A stretch of DNA of 64,000 nt from Campylobacter bilis. Its GTDB lineage: Bacteria; Campylobacterota; Campylobacteria; Campylobacterales; Campylobacteraceae. Below are positions 20,800 through 29,810 of the stretch, piece by piece. Made by a program: the position numbers and the translations under genes. Position 1 is the first letter of the stretch, and every line of letters begins with the position of its first letter. The stretch spans positions 62,001 to 126,000 of the forward strand of contig NZ_WUED01000004.1 of assembly GCF_016806695.1 (NCBI RefSeq). Reading direction: 5' to 3'. The notes beneath the pieces were generated by a model that was not told the DNA's origin, made no database searches, and was given only the letters and a program-made list of their open reading frames with translations.

Positions 20800-21392
20800 T
20801 AATCAACGCTAAATTTATCACCTCTTTAGTAAAATTTGATGAGAATTGGGTATCAAATAGTAGTGAGGTAGCCTTTTTAGGGCGTTCTAATGTGGGTAAA
20901 AGTTCATTGATTAATGCTTTATGCAAGCAAAAACAATTGGCCAAAAGTTCTGCAACTCCAGGAAAAACTCAACTTATTAATGTTTTTGAAGTATTATGCA
21001 GTAATGATAGAGAAAAATTCAATATCAATTTTATCGATCTGCCTGGTTTTGGATATGCAAAAGTTTCAAAAAATTTAAAACAAATATGGAATCGTAATTT
21101 AGATGAGTTTTTAAAACTTAGAACTTCGATTAAATTATTTATCCATTTAATCGATTCTAGACATACTCATTTAGAGATTGATAAGAATGTAAGTGTTTAT
21201 TTGCAGAGTTTTTTAAGATCTGATCAAAAAGTACTTAAAGTTTTTACTAAGTGTGATAAATTAAACCAAAGCCAAAAGACTAAATTAAAAAATGAATTTC
21301 AAGAAGCTATTTTGATTTCGAATTTAAATAAAATAGGTCTTGATTTTTTAGAAAATGTGATCATTGAACAAACTTTAGGTTTTAATAAATGA
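20796..21392 (+). CDS. engB: EngB/YsxC ribosome-assembly GTPase
   Basis: EngB is an essential GTPase for late assembly of the large ribosomal subunit. The 198-residue protein has G1 FLGRSNVGKSSLINAL, the switch sequence SATPGKTQLIN, G3 DLPGFGYAKVS and G4 FTKCDKL in the proper order. It is coupled to lptA by a four-base overlap and to the MreD-like gene by another, so it is embedded in an envelope operon. Confidence 0.95.
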   Translation: MIINAKFITSLVKFDENWVSNSSEVAFLGRSNVGKSSLINALCKQKQLAKSSATPGKTQLINVFEVLCSNDREKFNINFIDLPGFGYAKVSKNLKQIWNRNLDEFLKLRTSIKLFIHLIDSRHTHLEIDKNVSVYLQSFLRSDQKVLKVFTKCDKLNQSQKTKLKNEFQEAILISNLNKIGLDFLENVIIEQTLGFNK

Positions 21393-21883
21393 AAAGAAAT
21401 GCAAGTGTTTATAAGACAAGATTTAATGGTAATTATATTGCTTTAGGATTATTTTTTATTATTTATCAAATTCTTGGATCGATTTTTATATACGCACCTT
21501 TACTTTATGGGATTTTTTTTTGTTATATGTTTTGTTTACTAGAAGAAAGGGAGAGGAATTTTTCTAAATTTGATTTTAGATGGTATTTTTCTTTGTTTTT
21601 TTTATTTTTTACTGATGTTACTTATAATTTTGGGGTTTTTTCATCGTGGTTTGCTTTTTTTGTTTTTTATTATCTTTGTGCTGATTGGATTAAAACAAAT
21701 TTAAAAATAGGCAAATTCATTCCTGTGGTTTTTGTGCTTTGTACTTATGCTATTATTTTGTTATTAAATATTATATTTTCTTATCTTGAAGATGAAAAAA
21801 TTAATATTTTAGGATGGGTTTATTTTGTTTCAGTATTTATAGAATGTTGTTTAGCTTATGTGTTGTTTAAGGATAAGATTTAA
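21389..21883 (+). CDS. MreD-like small integral membrane protein
   Basis: The 164-residue protein is largely hydrophobic, with about five membrane segments (starting YIALGLFFIIYQILGSIFIY) and a short basic N-terminus. I do not recognise it by motif. MreD is inferred from size, topology and its place directly before mrdA (PBP2), where elongasome genes usually sit; mreB and mreC are not here. Its stop shares one base with the mrdA ATG. It could be another membrane partner of PBP2. Confidence 0.55.
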   Translation: MKRNASVYKTRFNGNYIALGLFFIIYQILGSIFIYAPLLYGIFFCYMFCLLEERERNFSKFDFRWYFSLFFLFFTDVTYNFGVFSSWFAFFVFYYLCADWIKTNLKIGKFIPVVFVLCTYAIILLLNIIFSYLEDEKINILGWVYFVSVFIECCLAYVLFKDKI

Positions 21884-23688
21884 TGAGAATGCGTTTAGTT
21901 GTGGGCTTTATATTGTTGTTTTTTATATTTTTATTAAGCCGTGTGTATTATTTGAGTATAAAATCAAATGTATATTATGAAGAACTTGCAAAGCAAAATG
22001 CTATAAAAACTGAATTTTTAGTGCCTGTTAGAGGCCAGATTATGGATAGAAATGGGACTTTATTGGCTATTAATGATTTAGGTTTTAGTATTTCTCTTGA
22101 GCCTTATTTAAGTATTAAAAAATCTAAAAAGGGAATTTTAGAAGAAGAACTATCAAAACTTGAACTTTTATTTCCTGATTTAAATGCTAAAAAATTAGCC
22201 GATATTTACAAAAAAAACGATTCTTATTACAATCAAGATTTTATTAAGGTTGTAGATTTTGTGCCTTATGATGCAATAATTCCTCATTATTCTGAATTAA
22301 ATCTTAATAAAATTATCAAAATAGATCCTGTAGTGAAAAGAAAATATCCTTTTGGCAAATTAGCTTCTCATATTATTGGTTATGTGGGTAAGGCAAATTT
22401 GCAAGATATCCAAGAAAATGAGATTGCAAAGCTTGCAAATTATACAGGCAAAAGTGGTATAGAGCGTTATTATAATGACGTTTTGCAAGGTGAAAAAGGA
22501 AGTAGGGTTTATAAAGCAAATGCTTTAAATCAAGAAGTTGAACAGCTTTCTTATAGTGCGCCTACATCTAGTGATATACAATTAAGCATTGATATAGAGC
22601 TTCAATCTTATTTAACTGCATTATTTGAAGACAATGCAGGAGCGGCTATAATCATGGATATAAATGATGGAGCTATTTTGGCTGCTGGAAGTTATCCTGA
22701 ATATGATCTTAATCCTTTTGTGACAGGAATTTCTTTTAAAGATTGGGATGAGCTTTCAAACAATCTTGATCATCCTTTTACTAATAAGCTTATTAATGGC
22801 TATTATCCTCCAGGTTCTGTGGTAAAAATGGGTGTGGGGCTATCTTTTTTAAATTCAAAAAGCATTAGTCCAGCCACTCAATATTTTTGTAATGGCAGTA
22901 TCGAACTTGGAGGCAGGCTTTTTAGATGTTGGAACCGATCAGGGCATGGTTTTGTGGATTTAAAGCATGCTATAAAATATAGTTGTGATGTTTATTTTTA
23001 TAATGGAAGCTTGCAAGTTGGAATCGATCAGATTAATGAGACTTTATCTCGTATTGGTTTTGGGGTAAAAACAGGGGTGGATTTACCTAATGAATTTGTG
23101 GGTACTTTGCCTGGTAGAGAATGGAAAATGCAAAGATACAGACAAGCTTGGTTTCAAGGTGATACTTTAAACACTGCTATAGGGCAGGGGAATTTTCTTG
23201 CAACACCTATGCAAATTGCTAGATATACTGCACAAATTGCAAAAGGCGAAGAAGTAGTGCCCCATTTTTTAAAAAGTATAGAAAATAATAATACAAAAAT
23301 AAAAGATCAAATAAATACAAATAAGAAAGAAATTTTTACCTTGCCTGAAAAAACCCAATTACCTTACATAAGGGATGCGATGTATGCGGTGGCTAATGAG
23401 CAAGGAGGAACTTCTTATCGTTATTTGCATAATCTTAATGTAAAAATTGCTGCAAAAACAGGCACAGCACAGGTGGTGGGCTTTTCTCAAACGGATAAAA
23501 ATAGGGTAGATGAAAAACAATTACAATACTATACAAGATCGCATACTTGGGTTACTTCTTATGCGCCTTATTCTAAACCACGTTATGTTGTCACTGTGTT
23601 AGTCGAACATGGAGGAAGAACCATAAGTTCAGGTGCTACTATAGCAAAAATTTACCAAAAAATGATGGAACTTGGATATTTTAAATAA
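21883..23688 (+). CDS. mrdA: Penicillin-binding protein 2 (peptidoglycan transpeptidase)
   Basis: PBP2 crosslinks peptidoglycan during cell elongation. The 601-residue class B PBP has an N-terminal membrane anchor, the dimerisation domain with VRGQIMDRNGTLLA, and the transpeptidase domain. Its motifs are the catalytic Ser312 in PPGSVVKMG (SxxK), SCD in IKYSCDVYFYNG and KTGTAQV. GEKGSRVYKANA is also typical. It follows the MreD-like gene with one-base overlap and ends the ten-gene run. It is the last gene before a strong hairpin terminator shared with pepP. Confidence 0.94.
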   Translation: MRMRLVVGFILLFFIFLLSRVYYLSIKSNVYYEELAKQNAIKTEFLVPVRGQIMDRNGTLLAINDLGFSISLEPYLSIKKSKKGILEEELSKLELLFPDLNAKKLADIYKKNDSYYNQDFIKVVDFVPYDAIIPHYSELNLNKIIKIDPVVKRKYPFGKLASHIIGYVGKANLQDIQENEIAKLANYTGKSGIERYYNDVLQGEKGSRVYKANALNQEVEQLSYSAPTSSDIQLSIDIELQSYLTALFEDNAGAAIIMDINDGAILAAGSYPEYDLNPFVTGISFKDWDELSNNLDHPFTNKLINGYYPPGSVVKMGVGLSFLNSKSISPATQYFCNGSIELGGRLFRCWNRSGHGFVDLKHAIKYSCDVYFYNGSLQVGIDQINETLSRIGFGVKTGVDLPNEFVGTLPGREWKMQRYRQAWFQGDTLNTAIGQGNFLATPMQIARYTAQIAKGEEVVPHFLKSIENNNTKIKDQINTNKKEIFTLPEKTQLPYIRDAMYAVANEQGGTSYRYLHNLNVKIAAKTGTAQVVGFSQTDKNRVDEKQLQYYTRSHTWVTSYAPYSKPRYVVTVLVEHGGRTISSGATIAKIYQKMMELGYFK

Positions 23689-23700
23689 GTAAAGTTTTAA

Positions 23701-23730
23701 AGAACTAGAAAAATTATTTTTTCTAGTTCT
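23701..23730. terminator. Bidirectional terminator between mrdA and pepP
   Basis: A perfect 13-base-pair stem (23701-23713 with 23718-23730) has a four-base loop, TTAT. Its arms carry runs of A and T, so it reads as an intrinsic terminator on either strand. It fills the 49-base gap between two convergent genes. Confidence 0.75.
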
Positions 23731-23737
23731 GTTATGT

Positions 23738-25525
23738 TTAAATCATTGCAGTTCTTTCTTGTAGCCATTTTAAAGCTACGGGATCATTGTAGAGTCTAGG
23801 AGAAAGTTTTTCATAGACTTCTTTATGATAAGCATTAATCCATGCTTTTTCTTTATCCTCTAATAGGGTTTTATCGATACAACTTGGTTCAAAAGGACAA
23901 AGCGTAAGGGTTTTAAAGTATAAAAATTCCCCAAAATCTGTGTTTTTAGGATTAGATACTTTTGTATTAACAACTAAGTTTTCAAGTCTAATACCCCATT
24001 TTCCTACCTTATAAATCCCTGGTTCTATAGAACTTAGCATACCTTCTTTAGCTTTTGTTTTTTCAAGTACAGGACTTAGGTAAGAAAGCACTTGAGGACC
24101 TTCATGCACATTTAAAAAATATCCTACACCATGACCTGTACCGTGTGCATAATCAAGCTGTTCTTGCCACAAAGGTACTCTTGTAATAGCATCAAGCAAA
24201 GGCATGCAAATGTCTTTTGGAAAAACAGTACTTGACATGGCGATGTGTGCTTTTAAAACTAAGGTGTAATCATGAATTTGTTCTTTATTTATCTTGCCTA
24301 TAGGTACTACTCGAGTAATATCTGTAGTGCCATTTTTATACTGTCCGCCAGAATCTATGAGTAAAAGCCCATCTTTTTGAATGTAAGAGAAGCTTTCTTT
24401 TCTTGCTCTATAGTGAGGGAAGGCGCCATTAGCATTAAAGCCTGCTATGGTAGCAAAACTATTGCTAACATAATAAGGGCTTTGTGATCTAAATTCAGTT
24501 ACTTGAGTATCAATATCAAGTTCGCTTATGCTTTTGTCATTTTTAATATTTTCCTCAAGCCAGGCAAAAAACTTGCATAAAGCTACCCCATCTTCTATCA
24601 TAGCATTTTGTATGTGTGCAATTTCTTTTTCTGTTTTAGCAGCTTTTAAATGTGTGCTAGGATTGATGTCTTCTAGAATTTCAACGCTTTTATCTAAAGC
24701 ACCGATCAATAAAGCAGTCATTTTTAAAGGCTCTATAAGCAAGTTCGTATTTTGGAGTTTTTTAAGCTCATTTTGAAGTTCATTATAAGCTTGAAGCTTG
24801 ATTCCATCTGCATTTAAATCACTTTCAAGCTTAGGATCAATCTTGTCTTTATCTATAAAGAGTAAGGCTTGATTTTCTAAGATAAGTAAATGGCTTAAAA
24901 ATACAGGGTTGTAATTAACATCATTGCCTCTTAAATTAGTAATCCATGCTATATCATCTAAACTAGAAATGAGATGATTTTTTGCTTGTAATTCTTGCAT
25001 TTTTTGGCGTATAAAATTCAATTTTTCTTTTCTACTATAAGAACAATATTCTAACTCATGTTCGTAAATTTTGTTTTTAGGTAGGCTAGGTCGATCTTCC
25101 CAAACAGGAGAGATTAAATCAATATGTTTTAAGTTGGCTTGACAATTTTTTTGCAATTCCTTTTGTAAGGCTACAGATAAAACTGCAAAGTCTACGCCTA
25201 GATTATGATTTTGATTTAAATTCTCTTTTAACCACGTTATGATGGTATTATTAGCATCTTGTTTTTGAAGTATTATAGTGGTATTTTTTAATTCTTCTTC
25301 AGCTTGAAGCCAATACCTTCCATCCACCCATAAAAAAGCATCTTTGCGAGTGATCATTAATGTCCCTACAGAACCCTTAAAGCCACTTACAAAAGCCCTA
25401 CTTTGATAAAAGTCAGGCAAATATTCACTCAGATGTGGATCAGCACTTAAGATTAAATAAGCATCAAGATTTTCTTTTTCCATTAATTCTCTGATTTTTT
25501 CAACTCTTGTTTTATAAATATTCAT
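23738..25525 (-). CDS. pepP: M24-family aminopeptidase P (Xaa-Pro aminopeptidase)
   Basis: This enzyme releases N-terminal residues preceding proline. The 595-residue protein has the three-domain, eukaryote-like aminopeptidase P layout: two creatinase N-domains (DAYLILSADPHLSEYLPDFY at the start) and a C-terminal pita-bread domain. Metal-ligand motifs are LLLIDSGGQYKNGTTDITR, HGTGHGVG, and the Glu residues in SIEPGIY and RLENLVV. It overlaps the upstream peptide transporter gene by four bases, a sensible pairing of peptide import with peptide breakdown. Confidence 0.94.
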   Translation of the reverse strand: MNIYKTRVEKIRELMEKENLDAYLILSADPHLSEYLPDFYQSRAFVSGFKGSVGTLMITRKDAFLWVDGRYWLQAEEELKNTTIILQKQDANNTIITWLKENLNQNHNLGVDFAVLSVALQKELQKNCQANLKHIDLISPVWEDRPSLPKNKIYEHELEYCSYSRKEKLNFIRQKMQELQAKNHLISSLDDIAWITNLRGNDVNYNPVFLSHLLILENQALLFIDKDKIDPKLESDLNADGIKLQAYNELQNELKKLQNTNLLIEPLKMTALLIGALDKSVEILEDINPSTHLKAAKTEKEIAHIQNAMIEDGVALCKFFAWLEENIKNDKSISELDIDTQVTEFRSQSPYYVSNSFATIAGFNANGAFPHYRARKESFSYIQKDGLLLIDSGGQYKNGTTDITRVVPIGKINKEQIHDYTLVLKAHIAMSSTVFPKDICMPLLDAITRVPLWQEQLDYAHGTGHGVGYFLNVHEGPQVLSYLSPVLEKTKAKEGMLSSIEPGIYKVGKWGIRLENLVVNTKVSNPKNTDFGEFLYFKTLTLCPFEPSCIDKTLLEDKEKAWINAYHKEVYEKLSPRLYNDPVALKWLQERTAMI

Positions 25526-27036
25526 TTTTTTCCTTTTTCATTTTGTACCATTTTATAAATTGGTTTTCTTATTAAGAATAAAATTATAGCCATTATAAAT
25601 AAAAACCACATACATTGTCCAAATAAATCAGGTAAAGAATCGATGTTTTTCGCATCAACATGTCCTCCTACTAAGCCTGCAACTACATTTCCTAAAGCAC
25701 CTGCTACAAACCAAAGTCCCATAACTTGGCTTTTTATGAGATTAGGTGCGATTTGAGTCATTATTGATAATCCTACAGGAGAAAGACACAATTCACCTAG
25801 TGTTAAAAACCACATGCTAGCCACAAGCCAAAGCATGGAAACGCTTCCGCCTTGAGTGTTTAAAACATTTTTAGCTGCAAACATCATAATCATAAAACAT
25901 ATTCCAGCTCCTAAAATACCTAAAGCGAATTTAGAAATAGAAGAAAGCTCTAAATTGTGTTTTTGAAGAAATATCCATACAAAAGACATTACAGGTGCAA
26001 AAACAATAACAAATATAGAAGTGAGTGATTGAAACCATGGGGTTGGAATCTCCCAGCCAAACAGTACTCTATCGGTGAAATCTTCTGCAAAGAGGTTAAA
26101 AGAAGTAGGTTGTTGCTCATAAAAACTCCAAAAAAATGCTGCCATGAAAAATAAAATAACAAATACGACTAAATTCTTTTTTTCTGATTTACTTAAAGAA
26201 CTGAAAAAGAAAAGATATAAAAAATAAATTCCTGTGCAAGTTAAAATAACAAAAATCATTTTTTTAGATAAAGAAACAGGGCTTAAATCGATCAAATTAA
26301 AATAAGATAGAATGATTATTGTTGCAATAACACCAAGGCAAGCAAGAAAAATCAATCCTATATTTTTGTTTTCATTTATAAGCTTTTCCCAATTATGTTC
26401 TAGACCAACTTCTTGATTATATTCTTTTAAATCCGGAATGGTTTTAAAATAAAAAATAATAACTGCTAAAAGCATTCCAAGTCCACCTGTACCAAAACCA
26501 AGGTGCCAGCCATATTCTTTTTGTAAAAAACCGCAAATTAAAGGTGCGAAGAAAGCACCTAGATTGATTCCCATATAAAATATAGTAAAACCAGAATCGC
26601 GTCTTGGATCGTTATTTTTATAGAGCATACCTACCATTACAGAAGCACAGGTTTTAAAAAGTCCTGTACCTACAACAATAAATCCTAATCCTATAAAAAA
26701 CATTAAGGAATTGAAAATAGATAAGGCTATGCTTAAATGCCCCAAGGCTATAAGAATAGATCCTAAAAAAATAGCTTTTTTTTGCCCTAAATAATTATCT
26801 GCAAGCCAGCCACCAGGTAAAGCAGCAAGATATAAACAGCCTGCAAATATTCCTACTATGGCAGAAGCGCTTTCTCTTTCCATGCCTAAGCCACCTAAAT
26901 TAATGGCTGCGGACATAAATAGTACAAGCAAGGGACGTATTCCATAAAAAGAAAATCTTTCCCAAAGTTCTATCATAGATAAGCTAAATAAAGGCTTTGG
27001 ATGACCTAAAAAAGCTGTATTTATTTTTTTTTGCAT
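25522..27036 (-). CDS. POT-family proton-coupled di/tripeptide transporter
   Basis: This major-facilitator protein imports small peptides with protons. Features include FLGHPKPLFSLSMIELWERFSFYG (ExxERFxYYG type) and IFYMGINLGAFFAPL, with about a dozen or more membrane helices over 504 residues. I take ATG 27036, where the typical POT N-terminus begins. A start at 27120 adds 28 mostly hydrophobic residues and has AAAGGG six bases upstream, so it is a real alternative. The gene is open throughout; in the C. jejuni NCTC 11168 reference I remember the equivalent as disrupted. It leads directly into pepP. Confidence 0.88.
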   Translation of the reverse strand: MQKKINTAFLGHPKPLFSLSMIELWERFSFYGIRPLLVLFMSAAINLGGLGMERESASAIVGIFAGCLYLAALPGGWLADNYLGQKKAIFLGSILIALGHLSIALSIFNSLMFFIGLGFIVVGTGLFKTCASVMVGMLYKNNDPRRDSGFTIFYMGINLGAFFAPLICGFLQKEYGWHLGFGTGGLGMLLAVIIFYFKTIPDLKEYNQEVGLEHNWEKLINENKNIGLIFLACLGVIATIIILSYFNLIDLSPVSLSKKMIFVILTCTGIYFLYLFFFSSLSKSEKKNLVVFVILFFMAAFFWSFYEQQPTSFNLFAEDFTDRVLFGWEIPTPWFQSLTSIFVIVFAPVMSFVWIFLQKHNLELSSISKFALGILGAGICFMIMMFAAKNVLNTQGGSVSMLWLVASMWFLTLGELCLSPVGLSIMTQIAPNLIKSQVMGLWFVAGALGNVVAGLVGGHVDAKNIDSLPDLFGQCMWFLFIMAIILFLIRKPIYKMVQNEKGKK

Positions 27037-27138
27037 ATTAAAATTACCTCTTTCAAATTTTTTAAAAATACTTTGATCTATTATATAAAAAAGTATATAA
27101 ATTATGAAAATTAGTAACATTTTTTGCCCTTTGCTTGT

Positions 27139-27160
27139 ATTATATGTTACGATATGTTAC
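27139..27160 (-). promoter_or_regulatory. Promoter of the POT transporter with tandem repeats
   Basis: On the minus strand TATAAT lies at 27144-27139. Immediately upstream, ATATGTTAC (plus-strand reading) occurs twice, at 27142-27150 and 27152-27160, exactly ten bases apart, so the first copy overlaps the -10 box. An inverted copy of ATGTTAC starts at the ATG at 27120. The arrangement looks like an operator for a DNA-binding regulator. Confidence 0.5.
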
Positions 27161-27289
27161 CGATTTTTTTATTATTTTGTGTAATATTCATTATAAATTT
27201 TAAAAATCTTTATGGGTAGTTTAGATATTGTTAATATTTATAAACTTGATACTATTTTACTCATAAGAATTATAGAGTAAAGCTAAAGA

Positions 27290-27850
27290 CTAGTTTTGTG
27301 TATTTAAGGTAATAAAAGAAATTGAGATTTGCAAATGAAGTTTTAAGCTTGTTATATTTTCAATTTCAATTTTATTGATTTGATAATATAAATTTGAATT
27401 TTCTAAATTTTGTATAAAATAAAGCATTTGATGAAAGTCTCCATTTAGTTTTAGAAAAATATGATTTTCATTGAGTAAATTTTTGTTTTTATGCCAGATG
27501 CGAAATTCAATCAAAGATAAGTTTTGGGCTAAATTTTCTATAGTTTTGAGAAAAAAATGTTTCTCATAAGAGAATAATTGTAATTTTTGTGCATAATCTT
27601 GGGATGTTTTTTCTTCAGTTTTTATTTGTTTAATAAGCTTTGTTTGGGTTTTTTGAAGTTGTGAAATTTGTGTTTTGAGTTCATTAAGGCAGAGATGATT
27701 GTCGGTGTTTAAGTTTTTTTGAAAAATATCTTCTAAAAAATTCTCATGGAATTTAAAGGCTAAAAATAAAGCACAAAGGCAAATAAAACAAGAAAAAAGA
27801 ATTTTTTCTCTAGGGTTTAAATTTTCTAAAAATATTTCTATTTTACTCAT
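27290..27850 (-). CDS. PilO-like bitopic membrane protein (hypothetical)
   Basis: The 186-residue protein has a short cytoplasmic start, one membrane helix (ILFSCFICLCALFLAF), a periplasmic coiled coil and a small alpha/beta C-terminal domain. That is the layout of PilO/GspM-type inner-membrane scaffold proteins, but I see no decisive motif. It begins eight bases inside the end of the PilN-like gene, which is damaged, and follows a possible PilM-like gene, giving an M-N-O order as in type IV pilus and type II secretion loci. The open frame itself is intact. Confidence 0.5.
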   Translation of the reverse strand: MSKIEIFLENLNPREKILFSCFICLCALFLAFKFHENFLEDIFQKNLNTDNHLCLNELKTQISQLQKTQTKLIKQIKTEEKTSQDYAQKLQLFSYEKHFFLKTIENLAQNLSLIEFRIWHKNKNLLNENHIFLKLNGDFHQMLYFIQNLENSNLYYQINKIEIENITSLKLHLQISISFITLNTQN

Positions 27851-28333
27851 GGATTATTTCTAGAGTGATTTTGTGTTTAGCTTCATCTTGATTTAGGATT
27901 TTAAAGTTTAAATTTAAATGTTTTAAAGCTAGTTGAAAATAATTTTCATCACTAAAAATAAGAGTGATTTTTGATTCTTCAAGCTGAAGATACGTGATTT
28001 TAATACTGTTTGTATTAAGCCATAATACAATATCATTTAGAAGGGAAGCTTTATTTTTGTTCGAATTAATTTCAGGGATTAAGGAAGAAAAATTTGTTTT
28101 TGTTGTTGTGTTGATAATGCTTTGCGTTCTAGAGTAAGATTTAAATCTTGTATTTTTGATAAAAGTTTTTCTTTGTCTTGTTTGAGTTGAGTGATTTGCT
28201 CTTGTATTAGAAAATTTTTATTTTGAATTGCTTTATTTTGTTTGTATTGTATGAAATCTTTAGATAATAAAAATAACACAACAAAGGCAAAGATAAAAAT
28301 AAATAATAGCATCATTTTATTATAAAAAGGCAT
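27843..28333 (-). pseudogene. PilN-like protein gene with an internal frameshift
   Basis: The first 84 codons give a membrane helix (MMLLFIFIFAFVVLFLL) and a coiled coil, then stop at 28081-28079. From the same place another frame is open down to 27843 and reads FSSLIPEINSNKNKASLL, then SIKITYLQLEESKITLIF, then FQLALKHLNLNF. That is a PilN/GspL-type periplasmic end, and it lacks its own start. Adding one T to the minus-strand T5 run at 28092-28088 joins the two into one 163-residue protein. A single-base loss is therefore inferred. The following PilO-like gene overlaps the true end by eight bases. Confidence 0.7.
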
Positions 28334-28402
28334 TTTTAATTTATTGTGTTTTATAAAATTGCAAGTTTAATCCAAATATTTTGCACTATATAAACTTAAT
28401 TT

Positions 28403-28945
28403 TTAAAAACTGTTTTTATTTATTAAATCTTCTAAATTCAAGCATTTAATTTGTATTGTAATATGATTTTGAATAGTATGGAGTTTATTATGAAGTATTA
28501 ATTTGCTTCCATAATGCTTTAAAAGTTCTATAAATCGGTTTTGTTCTAAAAAAAATTGTATATTATCATGATTGAAATTTTCCATTTTTTTGAAACTACT
28601 GAATTTTCCTTCTTTATAAAAATATAAATATAAATTCCCATTATAGAGGTTTAAAATGCAAAAATTATTTTCTTTAATAAGGTTTTCATCAAGCAAAGCT
28701 TGAAAAATTAAAGGTTCGGGAAAGCAAAAAGATTTTTTTTTCAATTTAGAAACAGGTGTTAAAAAACAATGATAGATTTCATTGTGTTTTAAAAAAGCCA
28801 TTTGATAATTAAAAGGATTATTGAGTTTAAAATCTGTACTTAGATTATTAAAAAGTTCATCTTCTTGATAGGTGCCTATTTTTTGAATGTAAAGCAGATC
28901 TGTGGACTTAATAAAATTTACTTTTTTTAAAGGATTGCTTATCAT
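28403..28945 (-). CDS. Possible PilM/GspL-like cytoplasmic protein, probably truncated
   Basis: The 180-residue product has alternating beta-rich stretches such as [21 protein letters not shown], loosely like the actin-like fold of PilM or the cytoplasmic part of GspL; I do not recognise it with confidence. It overlaps the era end by 38 bases. It stops at TAA 28405-28403, but the next 60 bases look like further decayed coding sequence: KLSLYSAKYL continues in frame and GLNLQFYKTQ follows in the next frame after about 28373. The original may thus have reached about 28341 or 28320, next to the PilN-like start. Confidence 0.45.
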   Translation of the reverse strand: MISNPLKKVNFIKSTDLLYIQKIGTYQEDELFNNLSTDFKLNNPFNYQMAFLKHNEIYHCFLTPVSKLKKKSFCFPEPLIFQALLDENLIKENNFCILNLYNGNLYLYFYKEGKFSSFKKMENFNHDNIQFFLEQNRFIELLKHYGSKLILHNKLHTIQNHITIQIKCLNLEDLINKNSF

Positions 28946-29810
28946 CGCTTAAAATTTGAGTTAAAAATTCTTTATCTTTTTGCCAATGTTTTTTCACTTG
29001 GATAAAAAGTTTTAAAAGTACCTTTTTTTGTGCAAGTTTTGCAATTTTAAAACGTGCAGTCTTACCTATTCTTTTTAAAGTCATTCCTTCTTTTCCTATA
29101 AGCATGCCTTTGTGTGAGTTTGTATCAGTGATAATATTTGCTTCTAAAATGAAAAGTTTTGGTGTGTCTTTAGCATGTGTGATCAATACTTCGCTACTAT
29201 AAGGAAGTTCATCGCTTAAATTTTCATAAATGCTTTCTAAAATAAAATCACGATAAAGTTCTTTTTCACTATTAGGGGTAAGAAAATCAGGATCATAAAA
29301 ATACTCATGTTCGTCAAGATGCTTAATAATTTCGTCTAATAAAACTTTTTTATAACTTTTTTTCTTACAAGAATAAGGGATAATGGCCTTAAAATAATCT
29401 TTGAATTTTGCATATTCTTCTAGTTTTTTTAAAAGTGTAGCGTTATTGCTAAGATCGACTTTGTTTAAAACGACAATGTGAGGCACTTTTGGGTTTAAAC
29501 CAAGAAAAGCTTCATAATCTTTTGTACTATCAAAAATGCTTGCGACAAATAAAATCACATCGCAATCTTGCATAGCTTTAATAGCGCTTTGTACAAGCAA
29601 TTGATTTAGGGTTGTACTGCTTTGGTGTAGTCCTGGTGTATCTGTGAAAATGATTTGATTTTTTTCATGCATTACTATAGCTTTGATTTTGCGTCTTGTG
29701 GCGTTTTGTTTATGAGAGACTAGGGCGATTTTTTCTTCAAGCAAGGAATTGATTAAAGTGCTTTTTCCTGCATTGGTTCGCCCTATAATACTGACAAAGC
29801 CACTTTTCAC
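28908..29810 (-). CDS. era: Era, 16S rRNA-binding GTPase
   Basis: Era binds the 3' end of 16S rRNA and monitors small-subunit maturation. The 300-residue protein has G1 [17 protein letters not shown]3 [10 protein letters not shown]4 NKVDLS and a C-terminal KH domain with [17 protein letters not shown]. It is slightly longer than usual because of a basic tail after QILSDDKQS. The ATG overlaps the hslU stop by four bases, placing it in the argG-rplI-hslV-hslU-era unit. Confidence 0.96.
   Translation of the reverse strand: MKSGFVSIIGRTNAGKSTLINSLLEEKIALVSHKQNATRRKIKAIVMHEKNQIIFTDTPGLHQSSTTLNQLLVQSAIKAMQDCDVILFVASIFDSTKDYEAFLGLNPKVPHIVVLNKVDLSNNATLLKKLEEYAKFKDYFKAIIPYSCKKKSYKKVLLDEIIKHLDEHEYFYDPDFLTPNSEKELYRDFILESIYENLSDELPYSSEVLITHAKDTPKLFILEANIITDTNSHKGMLIGKEGMTLKRIGKTARFKIAKLAQKKVLLKLFIQVKKHWQKDKEFLTQILSDDKQSFKKSKFY

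Noticed and set aside
25522-27120. Pseudogene status for the POT transporter
   Set aside because: I recall its equivalent as disrupted in one reference strain, but here the frame is open with full motifs and membrane segments.
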